A stretch of DNA of 13,845 bases from an uncultured Clostridium sp. (GCA_946495905.1 CAMMEP010000035.1:1-13845), one strand, 5' to 3'. Numbered from the stretch's first letter, positions 6,725 to 13,511 are shown. Made by a program: numbers and translations. Notes: generated from the sequence alone by a model not told the origin.

Positions 6725-8206
6725 ATGGAAGAAAATTTAAAATTATATCATGATATAGCGAATCGTACTCAGGGTGATATTTATGTTGGTGTTGTTGGAC
6801 CGGTAAGAACAGGAAAATCTACTTTTATTAAAAAATTTATGGATTTACTTGTTATCCCTAATATTGAAAATGAATACAAAAAGGAACGTGCTAGAGATGA
6901 ACTTCCACAAAGTGCTGGTGGTAGGACTATTATGACAACAGAGCCAAAATTCATTCCAAATGAGGCAGTAGAAATTACCATTGGTGATAATTTAAAACTA
7001 AAGACTCGTTTAGTGGATTGTGTAGGCTATTTAGTAAATAATGCGATTGGTTATTTGGAAGATGATATGCCTAGAATGGTAAAAACTCCATGGTTCGAGG
7101 AAGAAATTCCTTTTGAACAAGCTGCAGAAATAGGAACAAAAAAAGTAATTCAAGAACATTCTACAATTGGAATTTTAGTAACAACTGATGGAAGTATAAC
7201 CGATATTCCAAGAGAAGATTATGTATCAGCAGAAGAAAGAGTAGTAAGAGAATTAAAAGAATTAAATAAACCATTTGTCATTGTATTAAATTCAGACGAC
7301 CCATTTTCAGATTATACAAAAAATTTAGCACAAGAGTTAGAAGAAAAATATCAGACAGCCGTTATTCCTACCGATTGTTCAAGGCTTGATATGGAAGATA
7401 TTGAAGAAATTTTTGGTAAGATTCTATATGAGTTCCCTATTGAAAAAATGAATATTGATTTTCCAAAATGGGTAGATGGTTTGTCAGATTCTCACTGGCT
7501 AAAAGAAGAATTATATTCTGAAATAAAGGATGCATTTAATAATGTACATATTTTAAAACAAGTAGACGGTGGAATTGCAAAATTACAAAACACGAAAATC
7601 ATTAATACAACTGTTGTAAATGAAATAAAGCTTGGAGAAGGTACTATAAATATCTCTATTAACTTGTTTGATGAATTATTTTATAAAGTACTTACTGAAA
7701 TTTCTGGAGTGGAAATTAATAACGAGGGAGATTTATTCTCTACTATTACCTCTATGGCTGAAATTAAGAAGGAATATGATAAAATATCAAATGCTTTAGA
7801 AGAAGTAAAAGCAACTGGTTATGGAATTGTAACACCATCAATTGATGAATTGATTTTAGATGAGCCAGAGATTATAAAACAAGGAAGTCGCTTTGGTGTA
7901 AAACTAAGAGCCCGTGCCCCATCAATTCATTTGATTAAGGCAGAAATAGAAACAGAAGTATCTCCAATTGTAGGAAGCGAAAAACAATCCGAAGATTTAG
8001 TAAATTATTTACTTTCTAATTTTGAAGATGATCCAACAAAAATCTGGGAATCTAATATTTTCGGTAGAAGCTTACACGAACTTGTAAACGAAGGATTACA
8101 AACCAAACTTGCTAAAATGCCAGTGGATGCACAAGCCAAACTTCAAGAAACTCTAGAACGTATTGTAAATGAAGGTAGTGGTGGATTAATTTGTATTATT
8201 TTATAA
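6725..8206 (+). CDS. spoIVA: Stage IV sporulation protein A, spore coat basement ATPase
   Basis: SpoIVA is the mother-cell ATPase that polymerises irreversibly around the forespore to form the platform for coat assembly; cortex formation also depends on it. The 493-aa length matches Bacillus subtilis SpoIVA (492). Visible are Walker A GPVRTGKS (25-32), the ELPQSAGGRTIMTTEPKF stretch (59-76) with its sensor threonines, and Walker B-type LVDCVGY (96-102). GTKKVIQEHSTIG and the C-terminal blocks DEPEIIKQGSRFGVKL and FEDDPTKIWESNIFGRSLHE follow, then ETLERIVNEGSGG. It ends ...GLICIIL, close to the family's GGLIAIIL ending. AAGGAGGG lies 10 nt before the ATG. The membrane anchor peptide SpoVM appears to be encoded about 0.9 kb downstream on the other strand. 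Confidence 0.98.
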   Translation: MEENLKLYHDIANRTQGDIYVGVVGPVRTGKSTFIKKFMDLLVIPNIENEYKKERARDELPQSAGGRTIMTTEPKFIPNEAVEITIGDNLKLKTRLVDCVGYLVNNAIGYLEDDMPRMVKTPWFEEEIPFEQAAEIGTKKVIQEHSTIGILVTTDGSITDIPREDYVSAEERVVRELKELNKPFVIVLNSDDPFSDYTKNLAQELEEKYQTAVIPTDCSRLDMEDIEEIFGKILYEFPIEKMNIDFPKWVDGLSDSHWLKEELYSEIKDAFNNVHILKQVDGGIAKLQNTKIINTTVVNEIKLGEGTINISINLFDELFYKVLTEISGVEINNEGDLFSTITSMAEIKKEYDKISNALEEVKATGYGIVTPSIDELILDEPEIIKQGSRFGVKLRARAPSIHLIKAEIETEVSPIVGSEKQSEDLVNYLLSNFEDDPTKIWESNIFGRSLHELVNEGLQTKLAKMPVDAQAKLQETLERIVNEGSGGLICIIL

Positions 8207-8218
8207 GCAATTGGACGT

Positions 8219-8267
8219 TAATAAGCAATTGGGATCTGTCCCAATTGCTTATTAGTCTATTTTTTTG
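8219..8267 (+). terminator. Intrinsic terminator after spoIVA, overlapping the convergent gene's stop
   Basis: A perfect 16-bp stem (8219-8234 with 8239-8254) closes a TCTG loop. A run of seven T (8260-8266) starts 5 nt after the stem. The 12-mer ATAAGCAATTGG in the left arm is also present 18 bp upstream (8203-8214), overlapping the spoIVA stop codon, as a tandem duplication. The stem includes the stop codon (8252-8254) of the minus-strand gene. Confidence 0.7.
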
Positions 8268-8911
8268 TAGGAGAATGTATAAATTCCTTCTACTCCCCAT
8301 AAAGCACCTTGTGCAGCACTAGTTGTTTCAAGTTTTAATATAATTTTACTTCCACTAAGGGTAATTGTTCCATTTCCACTAGTTCCCCAGTTATCTGTAT
8401 ACGTAAACGTTCCTATATTATCTGTTATTGCTACTCTTACATCTTCTAATTCTCCCTCTCTTTGTGTTGGAGCAGGACTTATTAATTTAAAATCGAATTC
8501 TATTGTATTTTGAGAATAACTTTCTACATCTAATTCCACTATGTTTTTATTAATTTCAGAACTCATTTGATTTTCAAATTCTTGGTCTGTAATCAAATTT
8601 TCTTCTCTTCTATCTAGTATTTCGTCAATTACTTGTGCATTATCATAAGCCTCTTTACTAATATACCACTCTCCTATATAATTTATTGTATTTGTTGTTG
8701 CTGGATTTATATTGGTTTGTATATTATTTGTATTTGTTTGTTCTGTATTAGTTTCCTCTTGATTTACAATAGTTTCTGTATTTTGTATTGGTTCTGTATT
8801 AGCATTTTCCATTTCATTTAAAGAATTATTAGCATCCCAAATTGCAAATCCAAAAATTGCCACAATAACTAAAATAATTATTATAAAAATAATTAAATTA
8901 CTTTTTTTCAT
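8252..8911 (-). CDS. Membrane-anchored protein with Asn/Thr-rich linker and beta-rich extracytoplasmic domain
   Basis: This 219-aa protein starts MKKSNL, followed by one hydrophobic segment (about 6-24) without a lipobox Cys, so it is a signal anchor or uncleaved signal peptide. Residues 28-78 form a low-complexity linker rich in Asn, Thr, Glu and Gln (NTEQTNTNNIQTNINPATTN). The C-terminal part begins YIGEWYISKEAYDNAQ and ends in beta strands (TITLSGSKIILKLE, GIYTFSYKK). The GEWY start followed by strands recalls small lipocalin-like domains, but this is only a resemblance. AAGGGG precedes the ATG. It lies between spoIVA and spoVM yet has a good SigA promoter, so a sporulation role is not established. 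Confidence 0.8.
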   Translation of the reverse strand: MKKSNLIIFIIIILVIVAIFGFAIWDANNSLNEMENANTEPIQNTETIVNQEETNTEQTNTNNIQTNINPATTNTINYIGEWYISKEAYDNAQVIDEILDRREENLITDQEFENQMSSEINKNIVELDVESYSQNTIEFDFKLISPAPTQREGELEDVRVAITDNIGTFTYTDNWGTSGNGTITLSGSKIILKLETTSAAQGALWGVEGIYTFSYKKID

Positions 8912-8993
8912 AAAATCCCCTTCCCTTCATTTTTAATTTTTCTAGATAATGTTTTCGTTATTCTACATTATCATTAGTATCTATCTATCGAGA

Positions 8994-9022
8994 ATTATAT
9001 TATATAGTTTACCAAAAAGCAA
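8994..9022 (-). promoter_or_regulatory. SigA-type promoter of the membrane-anchored protein gene
   Basis: On the minus strand TTGCTT (9017-9022) and TATAAT (8994-8999) are 17 bp apart. Predicted start is near 8987, giving a leader of about 75 nt. Confidence 0.65.
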
Positions 9023-9051
9023 TAGTTTTAAACATACATTTCAGAATATAC

Positions 9052-9087
9052 TTTGAAAAAGATGGTAAAAATTTTTTACCATCTTTT
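9052..9087 (-). terminator. Intrinsic terminator of the spoVM transcript
   Basis: A 14-bp stem (9057-9070 with 9074-9087; outer AAAAGATGGT/ACCATCTTTT plus an A/T inner part) ends on the minus strand in TCTTTTT. It lies 30 bp after the spoVM stop and separates it from the downstream promoter at 8994-9022. Confidence 0.75.
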
Positions 9088-9117
9088 AGCTATATTGTTC
9101 AGTTTTCATCTTATGTA

Positions 9118-9198
9118 TTAATCTTTTATTCCAAATATTAATTTTACAATTCCTCTTAAAAATTTTGGAACTTTTTTTACAACAATAGTCATATTCAT
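9118..9198 (-). CDS. spoVM: Stage V sporulation protein M, SpoIVA membrane-anchor peptide
   Basis: This 26-codon gene encodes MNMTIVVKKV followed by PKFLRGIVKLIFGIKD. Bacillus subtilis SpoVM is also 26 aa, and its PKFLGGIVRAMLG core followed by a charged SFRKD end lines up with PKFLRGIVKLIFGIKD. SpoVM is an amphipathic helix that recognises the positive curvature of the outer forespore membrane and tethers SpoIVA there; the Pro of PKFL is important for this in Bacillus. AAGGAGGAGGGA directly precedes the ATG, a very strong site. The Met at codon 3 (9192) is an alternative start that would place Pro at position 9, as in Bacillus. The gene follows a 49-aa membrane protein gene by 75 bp and ends before its own terminator. 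Identity rests on recalled similarity of a short peptide, supported by length, signals and the spoIVA context. Confidence 0.88.
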   Translation of the reverse strand: MNMTIVVKKVPKFLRGIVKLIFGIKD

Positions 9199-9273
9199 TC
9201 CCTCCTCCTTAGCTCAAATTATTTTTGTCCCAAATTTCGCTTTCTCCTTTTAATTTTATCTTTTGCTTTATTC

Positions 9274-9423
9274 TTACGAACATAACCACATTAATCCAAC
9301 TGCTACCACAATAATTCCTATGATAAATAGCCAACCTGATAAAGGAAGTAATAACACTAGTAACATTCCAAGTCCTAATCCTATTAAACATACTGCTAAT
9401 GTTTTTTTCAAAATTCTACACAT
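9274..9423 (-). CDS. Two-helix membrane microprotein, 49 aa, upstream of spoVM
   Basis: This short frame starts MCRILKKTLAVCLIGLGLGM. After LLVLLLP comes a tight LSGW turn, then LFIIGIIVVAVGLMWLCS and the stop. This gives a basic start, one helix (about 8-27), a Pro/Gly turn, and a second helix (about 31-48), so a helical hairpin with both ends probably cytoplasmic. GGGAGG lies 7 nt before the ATG, an optimal Shine-Dalgarno, and the frame is fully coding-like. It is followed 75 bp later by spoVM with no terminator between, so the two are probably co-transcribed. I do not recognise a named family. A role in the forespore or mother-cell membrane is inferred only from its position. No confident promoter was found upstream; CATAAAAT (9479-9486, minus) resembles a SigE -10 but lacks a -35. 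Confidence 0.75.
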   Translation of the reverse strand: MCRILKKTLAVCLIGLGLGMLLVLLLPLSGWLFIIGIIVVAVGLMWLCS

Positions 9424-9515
9424 TGTATTACCTCCCATCATTTGTATATTATATTATTTTTTTATTTTGTTTGTTACCATTTTATGTTATTATCCCTACA
9501 AAACACCTACTTAAT

Positions 9516-9545
9516 TTGCTTTTTCTTTTGCAAATATGGTATAAT
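9516..9545 (+). promoter_or_regulatory. SigA-type promoter of nth
   Basis: TTGCTT (9516-9521) and TATAAT (9540-9545) are 18 bp apart with a TGG extended -10. Predicted start is near 9552, giving a leader of about 35 nt. Confidence 0.6.
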
Positions 9546-9586
9546 TCTTTTGTAAAATCTTTTCTATAAAGGAGATACAAGAAATT

Positions 9587-10219
9587 ATGAAAAAACAAGA
9601 AGCAATACAAATTATTGAAATTTTAAAGAAAACTTATCCAGATGCTAAGTGCAGTCTTGATTTTACTACTCCTTTTGAAATGCTGGTTGCTGTTATTTTA
9701 TCAGCACAATGCACTGATGAAAGAGTGAATAAAACAACACCTAGCATTTTTAATAAATATTCTACTCCAGAAGATTTTGATAAAATGCCACTTGAAACTT
9801 TAGAAGAACTTATTCATCCATGTGGCTTTTACAAAAATAAAGCTAAAAACATAAAACTTACAGCTAGAAAAATACTAGAAGATTTTAATGGTAAAGTTCC
9901 TGAAACAATGGAGGATTTACTAACATTGCCTGGTGTAGGAAGAAAAACAGCAAATGTAGTAATGTTAGAAGCTTTCAATAAGCCACAAGGTATTGCAGTA
10001 GATACACATGCCAAAAGACTTTCTAATAGAATAGGCTTTTCAAAAGAAGAAACTCCTGAAAAAATCGAGCAAGATTTATTAAAACTTTTTCCTTATGAAT
10101 ATTTAAAGGATATTAACCATCTGCTTATTTATCATGGAAGGGCTATTTGTACTGCACGTTCTCCAAAATGTGATGACTGCCCTATTCATTCATATTGTAA
10201 TTTTTATAAGAATCGTTAA
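9587..10219 (+). CDS. nth: Endonuclease III (DNA glycosylase/AP lyase)
   Basis: This enzyme removes oxidised pyrimidines and cleaves the resulting abasic site in base excision repair. The 210-aa protein has the family start (YPDAKCSLDFTTPFEMLVAV, then ILSAQCTDERVN), the helix-hairpin-helix LPGVGRKTANVV (114-125) with catalytic Lys120, and VDTHAKRLSNR with catalytic Asp139. The 4Fe-4S cluster loop is complete: Cys188, Cys195, Cys198 and Cys204 in the C-x6-C-x2-C-x5-C pattern. Length is normal and there is no sign of damage. AAAGGAGA lies about 12 nt before the ATG. It stands alone behind its own promoter, divergent from the microprotein-spoVM unit. A weak 9-bp inverted repeat (10216-10224 with 10251-10259) overlaps its stop. 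Confidence 0.97.
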   Translation: MKKQEAIQIIEILKKTYPDAKCSLDFTTPFEMLVAVILSAQCTDERVNKTTPSIFNKYSTPEDFDKMPLETLEELIHPCGFYKNKAKNIKLTARKILEDFNGKVPETMEDLLTLPGVGRKTANVVMLEAFNKPQGIAVDTHAKRLSNRIGFSKEETPEKIEQDLLKLFPYEYLKDINHLLIYHGRAICTARSPKCDDCPIHSYCNFYKNR

Positions 10220-10281
10220 TTCTAACTTAGGTCGAAACATCCTTATGTAGTAGAATTAAAGTTATACATTATTACTATTTT

Positions 10282-10310
10282 TTGAAATTATTTATTTGCT
10301 CATGTATATT
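10282..10310 (+). promoter_or_regulatory. SigA-type promoter of the DUF1540-like gene
   Basis: TTGAAA (10282-10287) and TATATT (10305-10310) are 17 bp apart. Predicted start near 10317 would put the hairpin at 10323-10344 at the 5' end of the mRNA. Confidence 0.5.
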
Positions 10311-10322
10311 TTCTTTTAGTTG

Positions 10323-10355
10323 CCCCATACTATGTGTTATGGGGTGGTTTTATTT
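10323..10355 (+). terminator. Hairpin after nth / in the leader of the DUF1540-like gene
   Basis: CCCCATA (10323-10329) pairs with TATGGGG (10338-10344) around an 8-nt loop and is followed by TGGTTTTATTTT. It could end the nth transcript. It also contains the only GG-rich site upstream of the TTG at 10355, so it could equally mask that gene's ribosome binding site. Confidence 0.5.
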
Positions 10356-10477
10356 TGACAAATATAAATTGTTCTTGTAATTGTAAATATCAAGTTGATG
10401 GAAAATGTCATTTAGAAAATGTAAAAGCACAAAAAATATCTCCTAATAAGGATTGCATCTATTTTTCTTCTAAATAA
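10355..10477 (+). CDS. Small Cys-rich DUF1540-like protein, 40 aa
   Basis: Starting from a TTG, the frame encodes MTNINCSCNCKYQVDGKCHL, then ENVKAQKISPNKDCIYFSSK and the stop. The pattern C-x-C-x-C-x7-C-x13-C with the KYQVDGKCHLENV core resembles the DUF1540 family of small proteins common in Clostridia (C-x-x-x-x-C..N..G.C....I.V), thought to bind metal through the cysteines. The first cysteines are spaced more closely than usual. GGGGTGG lies 8 nt before the TTG; an in-frame GTG at 10334 has no Shine-Dalgarno. The gene is probably expressed alone, since promoters lie on both sides. Family assignment is by pattern only; function is unknown. Confidence 0.65.
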   Translation: MTNINCSCNCKYQVDGKCHLENVKAQKISPNKDCIYFSSK

Positions 10478-10505
10478 TTAGCCAAAATTATATTTTTTAA
10501 TTAAA

Positions 10506-10534
10506 TTGACAAAAGCTCCATAAAATTATATGAT
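10506..10534 (+). promoter_or_regulatory. Strong SigA promoter of the bactofilin-like membrane protein gene
   Basis: TTGACA (10506-10511) and TATGAT (10529-10534) are separated by 17 bp, close to consensus. Predicted start is near 10541. Confidence 0.8.
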
Positions 10535-10550
10535 ACACATATAATTTTAT
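10520..10550 (+). promoter_or_regulatory. Candidate operator: 13-bp inverted repeat over the -10 and start site
   Basis: ATAAAATTATATG (10520-10532) is repeated exactly as its reverse complement at 10538-10550 with a 5-bp gap. It covers most of the -10 (10529-10534) and the predicted start. It is AT-rich, so chance is possible, but 13 matching pairs and the placement fit a repressor site. Confidence 0.4.
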
Positions 10551-10565
10551 AAAGGAGTGATTTTT

Positions 10566-11720
10566 TTGAAGAGAAAATGTTTTATTATTTTTAGTCTTCT
10601 AATCTTATTATTATTCGCTTTTTCTGTGCAAATATTCGCAACAAATGCTAATGTGGTAAGTGATGATGAAATTAATGATATTATTGCATCTTATGAAACA
10701 AATTATGAATATACTTCATCTGATTTATTTTTGTTTGACTCTGAAATAGAAATGTCAGAAATTGTGGATGGAAATGTTTTTGCTTATGGTTCTTCTGTCT
10801 CAATAACAGGAGAAATATATGGTGACCTTTTTGTATTTGCAAATTCTTTGAATATAGCAGAAAATGCCATGATTTATGGTAATGTATTTGCTTGTGCTAA
10901 CACCATAACCGTATCTGGCATTGTTTCTGATATGTACGTAGCATCTTCTAATTTTAGTCTAACAGAAAATGGTGGAATTGCTAGAAATCTATATTTAACA
11001 TCTAATACGGTTTCTTTAGGTGGTCAAATAAAAAGAGATGCTTACATAACTACCGAAAACTTAAGTATTGGGAATACATTAGATGATGGTGAAAATAGTT
11101 CTGAAGAAATAATACAAGGAGATTTAAATTATACTTCTGGAACCAATTTTATTATCTCTGAAGATTTAGTAGGTGGAGAAATCAATTATACTGAATTGAA
11201 GACAGATACTAGCAGCAAAATATGGTCTGTTGTATCTAGTATTATAATGACTTTATTATTTTCCTTTGTCATTATAATGTTAGCATTATGGTTAACACCT
11301 AACTTTAAAGATAGAGCTTGTGAAATTATAAGTAAAAAAGGCTTTTTGGCTTTTGTAATTGGTATCATTGTATTTTTACTAGCAATACTAATTGCCTTTG
11401 TTCTTTTCATCTTTACTTATGGATTTGGAGTGGGCATTGCTATTGCACTAATTGCTCTATTAATTCTAGCATATTCAATCTCTAATACCATATTTAGTAT
11501 GGCTATTGGTAAAGTGATTGCTAATAAATTAAATCTTAACAAAAATATAGTGTTTGTGCTATTTTCATTATTAATTGTATTAATTATTAAATTAATTGGA
11601 TATATTCCTTATGTTGGTACTCCAATTACCTTTATCACTGCTATTACTGGTCTTGGAATTTTATGCATCAATGCTTACAAGAGAAAAGATTTAGTAAAAA
11701 GTGCCAAAGAAGCAAAATAA
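10566..11720 (+). CDS. Exported bactofilin-like beta-repeat domain fused to polytopic membrane domain
   Basis: The 384-aa protein begins with a signal peptide (MKRKCFIIFSLLILLLFAFS, probable cleavage after QIFA). Residues 60-210 are short repeated strands with alternating hydrophobics and glycines, such as VDGNVFAYGSSVSITGEIYG, LFVFANSLNIAENAMIYGNV and ISEDLVGGEINYTE, as in polymer-forming bactofilin-type beta-helices, here outside the membrane. About five membrane segments follow (221-243, 260-283, 286-308, 328-345, 350-370), then a basic tail. Similar fusions are annotated as polymer-forming or hypothetical membrane proteins; function is unknown. AAAGGAG (10551-10557) overlaps an in-frame GTG at 10557, which therefore cannot be the start; the TTG at 10566, 8 nt downstream, fits. 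It is transcribed alone from a strong promoter. Confidence 0.82.
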   Translation: MKRKCFIIFSLLILLLFAFSVQIFATNANVVSDDEINDIIASYETNYEYTSSDLFLFDSEIEMSEIVDGNVFAYGSSVSITGEIYGDLFVFANSLNIAENAMIYGNVFACANTITVSGIVSDMYVASSNFSLTENGGIARNLYLTSNTVSLGGQIKRDAYITTENLSIGNTLDDGENSSEEIIQGDLNYTSGTNFIISEDLVGGEINYTELKTDTSSKIWSVVSSIIMTLLFSFVIIMLALWLTPNFKDRACEIISKKGFLAFVIGIIVFLLAILIAFVLFIFTYGFGVGIAIALIALLILAYSISNTIFSMAIGKVIANKLNLNKNIVFVLFSLLIVLIIKLIGYIPYVGTPITFITAITGLGILCINAYKRKDLVKSAKEAK

Positions 11721-11805
11721 TGATTTAGTAAAAAGTATTTATGAAAATTCTTTTTATATAGCCAAGAGACCCATTTCATAAAAAAGTATGAAAATATGGA
11801 ATGGA

Positions 11806-11909
11806 AAGTGATTTGAGTTTAGAAATTCTAAGAAACTTTTGGTAGGGAATCTCACATACTTGTGAGGGCGCTGCCAAAAGTTCTCATAGAATTTCTACTA
11901 AAATCATTT
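11806..11909. repeat. Imperfect ~104-nt hairpin at the 3' junction with pyrG
   Basis: Four paired blocks share one axis: a 9-bp outer arm around GTGATTT (11806-11814 with 11901-11909), 11 perfect pairs (11820-11830 with 11887-11897), 9 perfect pairs (11834-11842 with 11874-11882), and 5 pairs CTCAC/GTGAG (11851-11855 with 11862-11866) closing an ATACTT loop. Small internal loops separate them, one GC-rich. It overlaps the pyrG stop. There is no clean T tract, so it is not a standard terminator; it may be an unusual terminator, an RNA structure or a palindromic repeat. Upstream (11771-11804) lies another 10-bp dyad, CCATTTCATA/TATGGAATGG. Confidence 0.55.
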
Positions 11910-13511
11910 CTTTTTTCTTTCTTTTGCACTTTTTACTAGTCCTACAAATAATGGAGATGGCCTATCTGGTCTTGATTTAAACTCTGGATGGAATTGACAC
12001 GCAATAAAATATGGATGGTTTTTGATTTCTACAATTTCCACTAATTTTCCATCTGGTGATACTCCTGAAATTAGAAGACCATTTTTTTCCATTTCTTCTC
12101 TATAATCATTATTATATTCAAAACGATGTCTATGTCTTTCGTGGATTTCATTTGTTTTATATAATTTTTCTGCTAGACTTCCTTTCTTTAATATACATGG
12201 ATAACTTCCAAGTCTCATGGTTCCACCTTTTTTTGTTACATCTTTTTGGTCATACATAATATGGATAACAGGATGTTCGCATATTTCGTCAAACTCTTCC
12301 GAATTGGCATCTTTTATTCCTAATACATCTCTTGCAAATTCTACTACCGCCATTTGCATTCCCAAGCATATTCCTAAAAATGGGATATTGTTTTCTCTGG
12401 CATATTTTATGGTTTGTATTTTTCCTTCTATTCCTCTGTTGCCAAATCCTCCAGGGACTACAATTCCATCACATTCTTTTAACATTTCTTTTGCATTTTC
12501 TTCATTTATTTTTTCAGCATCGATAAGTTTTGGCGTTACCGTTATACCATTTTCTATCCCCGCATGTTTTAAACTTTCTATTACCGATAAGTAGGAATCT
12601 TCTAATTTTACATATTTTCCTACAATTCCTATAATCACTTCTTTATTTGAAATATGATTAATCTTTTCATTCAATTCTTCCCAATTTTTATTGTTTGGCT
12701 CACACTTCTCTAATTTTAGATGTTTGCAGACCTCTTGTGCTAATCCCTCTTTTTCAAGCATTAGTGGAACTTCATATAAACATTTAGCAGTTTTATTGGC
12801 AATGACACTTTCTTTTCTTACATTGCAAAATAAGGCTATCTTATCTCTTAAATTTTCTGGTATTTCGACTTCTGTTCTACAAACCAATATGTCTGGTTTA
12901 ATTCCTAAAGACTGTAACTCTTTTACAGAATGTTGTGTTGGCTTCGATTTTAACTCATTAGAACCATGAATATATGGAAGAAGTGTAACATGAATATAGA
13001 CAACATCATCTATTGAATTTTCTATTCCTACTTGTCTTATTGCTTCAATCATCGACAATCCTTCTATATCTCCAACCGTTCCACCTATTTCTGTAATTAC
13101 AATATCTACATCAGTTTTTTCGAAGGCATATATTTTTTCTTTAATTGCATTTGTAATATGTGGTATTACTTGTACTGTCTTTCCTAAATAATCGCCTCTT
13201 CTCTCACGTTCTATTACTTCTTGATATATTTTTCCCATGGTAATACTAGAATTTTTAGTTAAATTCTCGTCAGTAAATCTTTCATAATGTCCTAAATCTA
13301 AATCTGTTTCTGCTCCATCCTCTGTTACAAATACTTCTCCATGTTCGTAAGGGCTCATCGTTCCTGGATCCACATTTATATATGGGTCAAATTTTTGATT
13401 TGCTACTTTATACCCTCTATTTTTTAAAAGTCTGCCTAACGATGCTGCTGTTATTCCCTTTCCTAATCCAGATACTACTCCTCCAGTTACAAAAATGTAC
13501 TTTGTTTTCAT
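11904..13511 (-). CDS. pyrG: CTP synthase (glutamine-hydrolysing)
   Basis: PyrG converts UTP, ATP and glutamine to CTP, the last step of pyrimidine nucleotide synthesis. The protein starts MKTKYIFVTGGVVSGLGKGI with the amidoligase P-loop; KFDPYINVDPGTMSPYEHGE and ITEIGGTVGDIE follow. The class I glutamine amidotransferase domain (about 290-535) has FLGICLGMQ with nucleophile Cys382, VPGGFGNRG for the oxyanion region, and QFHPEF with His508 and Glu510. At 535 aa it is full length. The open frame extends 36 codons further upstream, but the ATG at 13511 has AAAGGGAGG directly before it and gives the universal N-terminus. The long leader holds a terminator, implying attenuation control. Confidence 0.97.
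   Translation of the reverse strand: MKTKYIFVTGGVVSGLGKGITAASLGRLLKNRGYKVANQKFDPYINVDPGTMSPYEHGEVFVTEDGAETDLDLGHYERFTDENLTKNSSITMGKIYQEVIERERRGDYLGKTVQVIPHITNAIKEKIYAFEKTDVDIVITEIGGTVGDIEGLSMIEAIRQVGIENSIDDVVYIHVTLLPYIHGSNELKSKPTQHSVKELQSLGIKPDILVCRTEVEIPENLRDKIALFCNVRKESVIANKTAKCLYEVPLMLEKEGLAQEVCKHLKLEKCEPNNKNWEELNEKINHISNKEVIIGIVGKYVKLEDSYLSVIESLKHAGIENGITVTPKLIDAEKINEENAKEMLKECDGIVVPGGFGNRGIEGKIQTIKYARENNIPFLGICLGMQMAVVEFARDVLGIKDANSEEFDEICEHPVIHIMYDQKDVTKKGGTMRLGSYPCILKKGSLAEKLYKTNEIHERHRHRFEYNNDYREEMEKNGLLISGVSPDGKLVEIVEIKNHPYFIACQFHPEFKSRPDRPSPLFVGLVKSAKERKKK

Noticed and set aside
9209..9391. Minus-strand 60-codon open frame
   Set aside because: It overlaps the 49-aa gene in another frame and lacks a ribosome site; its composition is not protein-like.
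9479..9486. CATAAAAT as a SigE -10 for the microprotein-spoVM unit
   Set aside because: No matching -35 is found at 13-15 bp upstream, so the promoter of this unit remains unidentified.
9263..9514. Plus-strand 83-codon open frame
   Set aside because: It lies antisense to the microprotein gene, runs through the nth promoter, and has no Shine-Dalgarno; the minus-strand frame has an optimal one.
10216..10259. 9-bp inverted repeat overlapping the nth stop as a terminator
   Set aside because: The loop is 26 nt, the stem is AT-rich and there is no following T tract; the hairpin at 10323 is better.
12056..12969. Several plus-strand frames opposite pyrG
   Set aside because: Shadows of the pyrG coding strand with hydrophobic, low-complexity translations.
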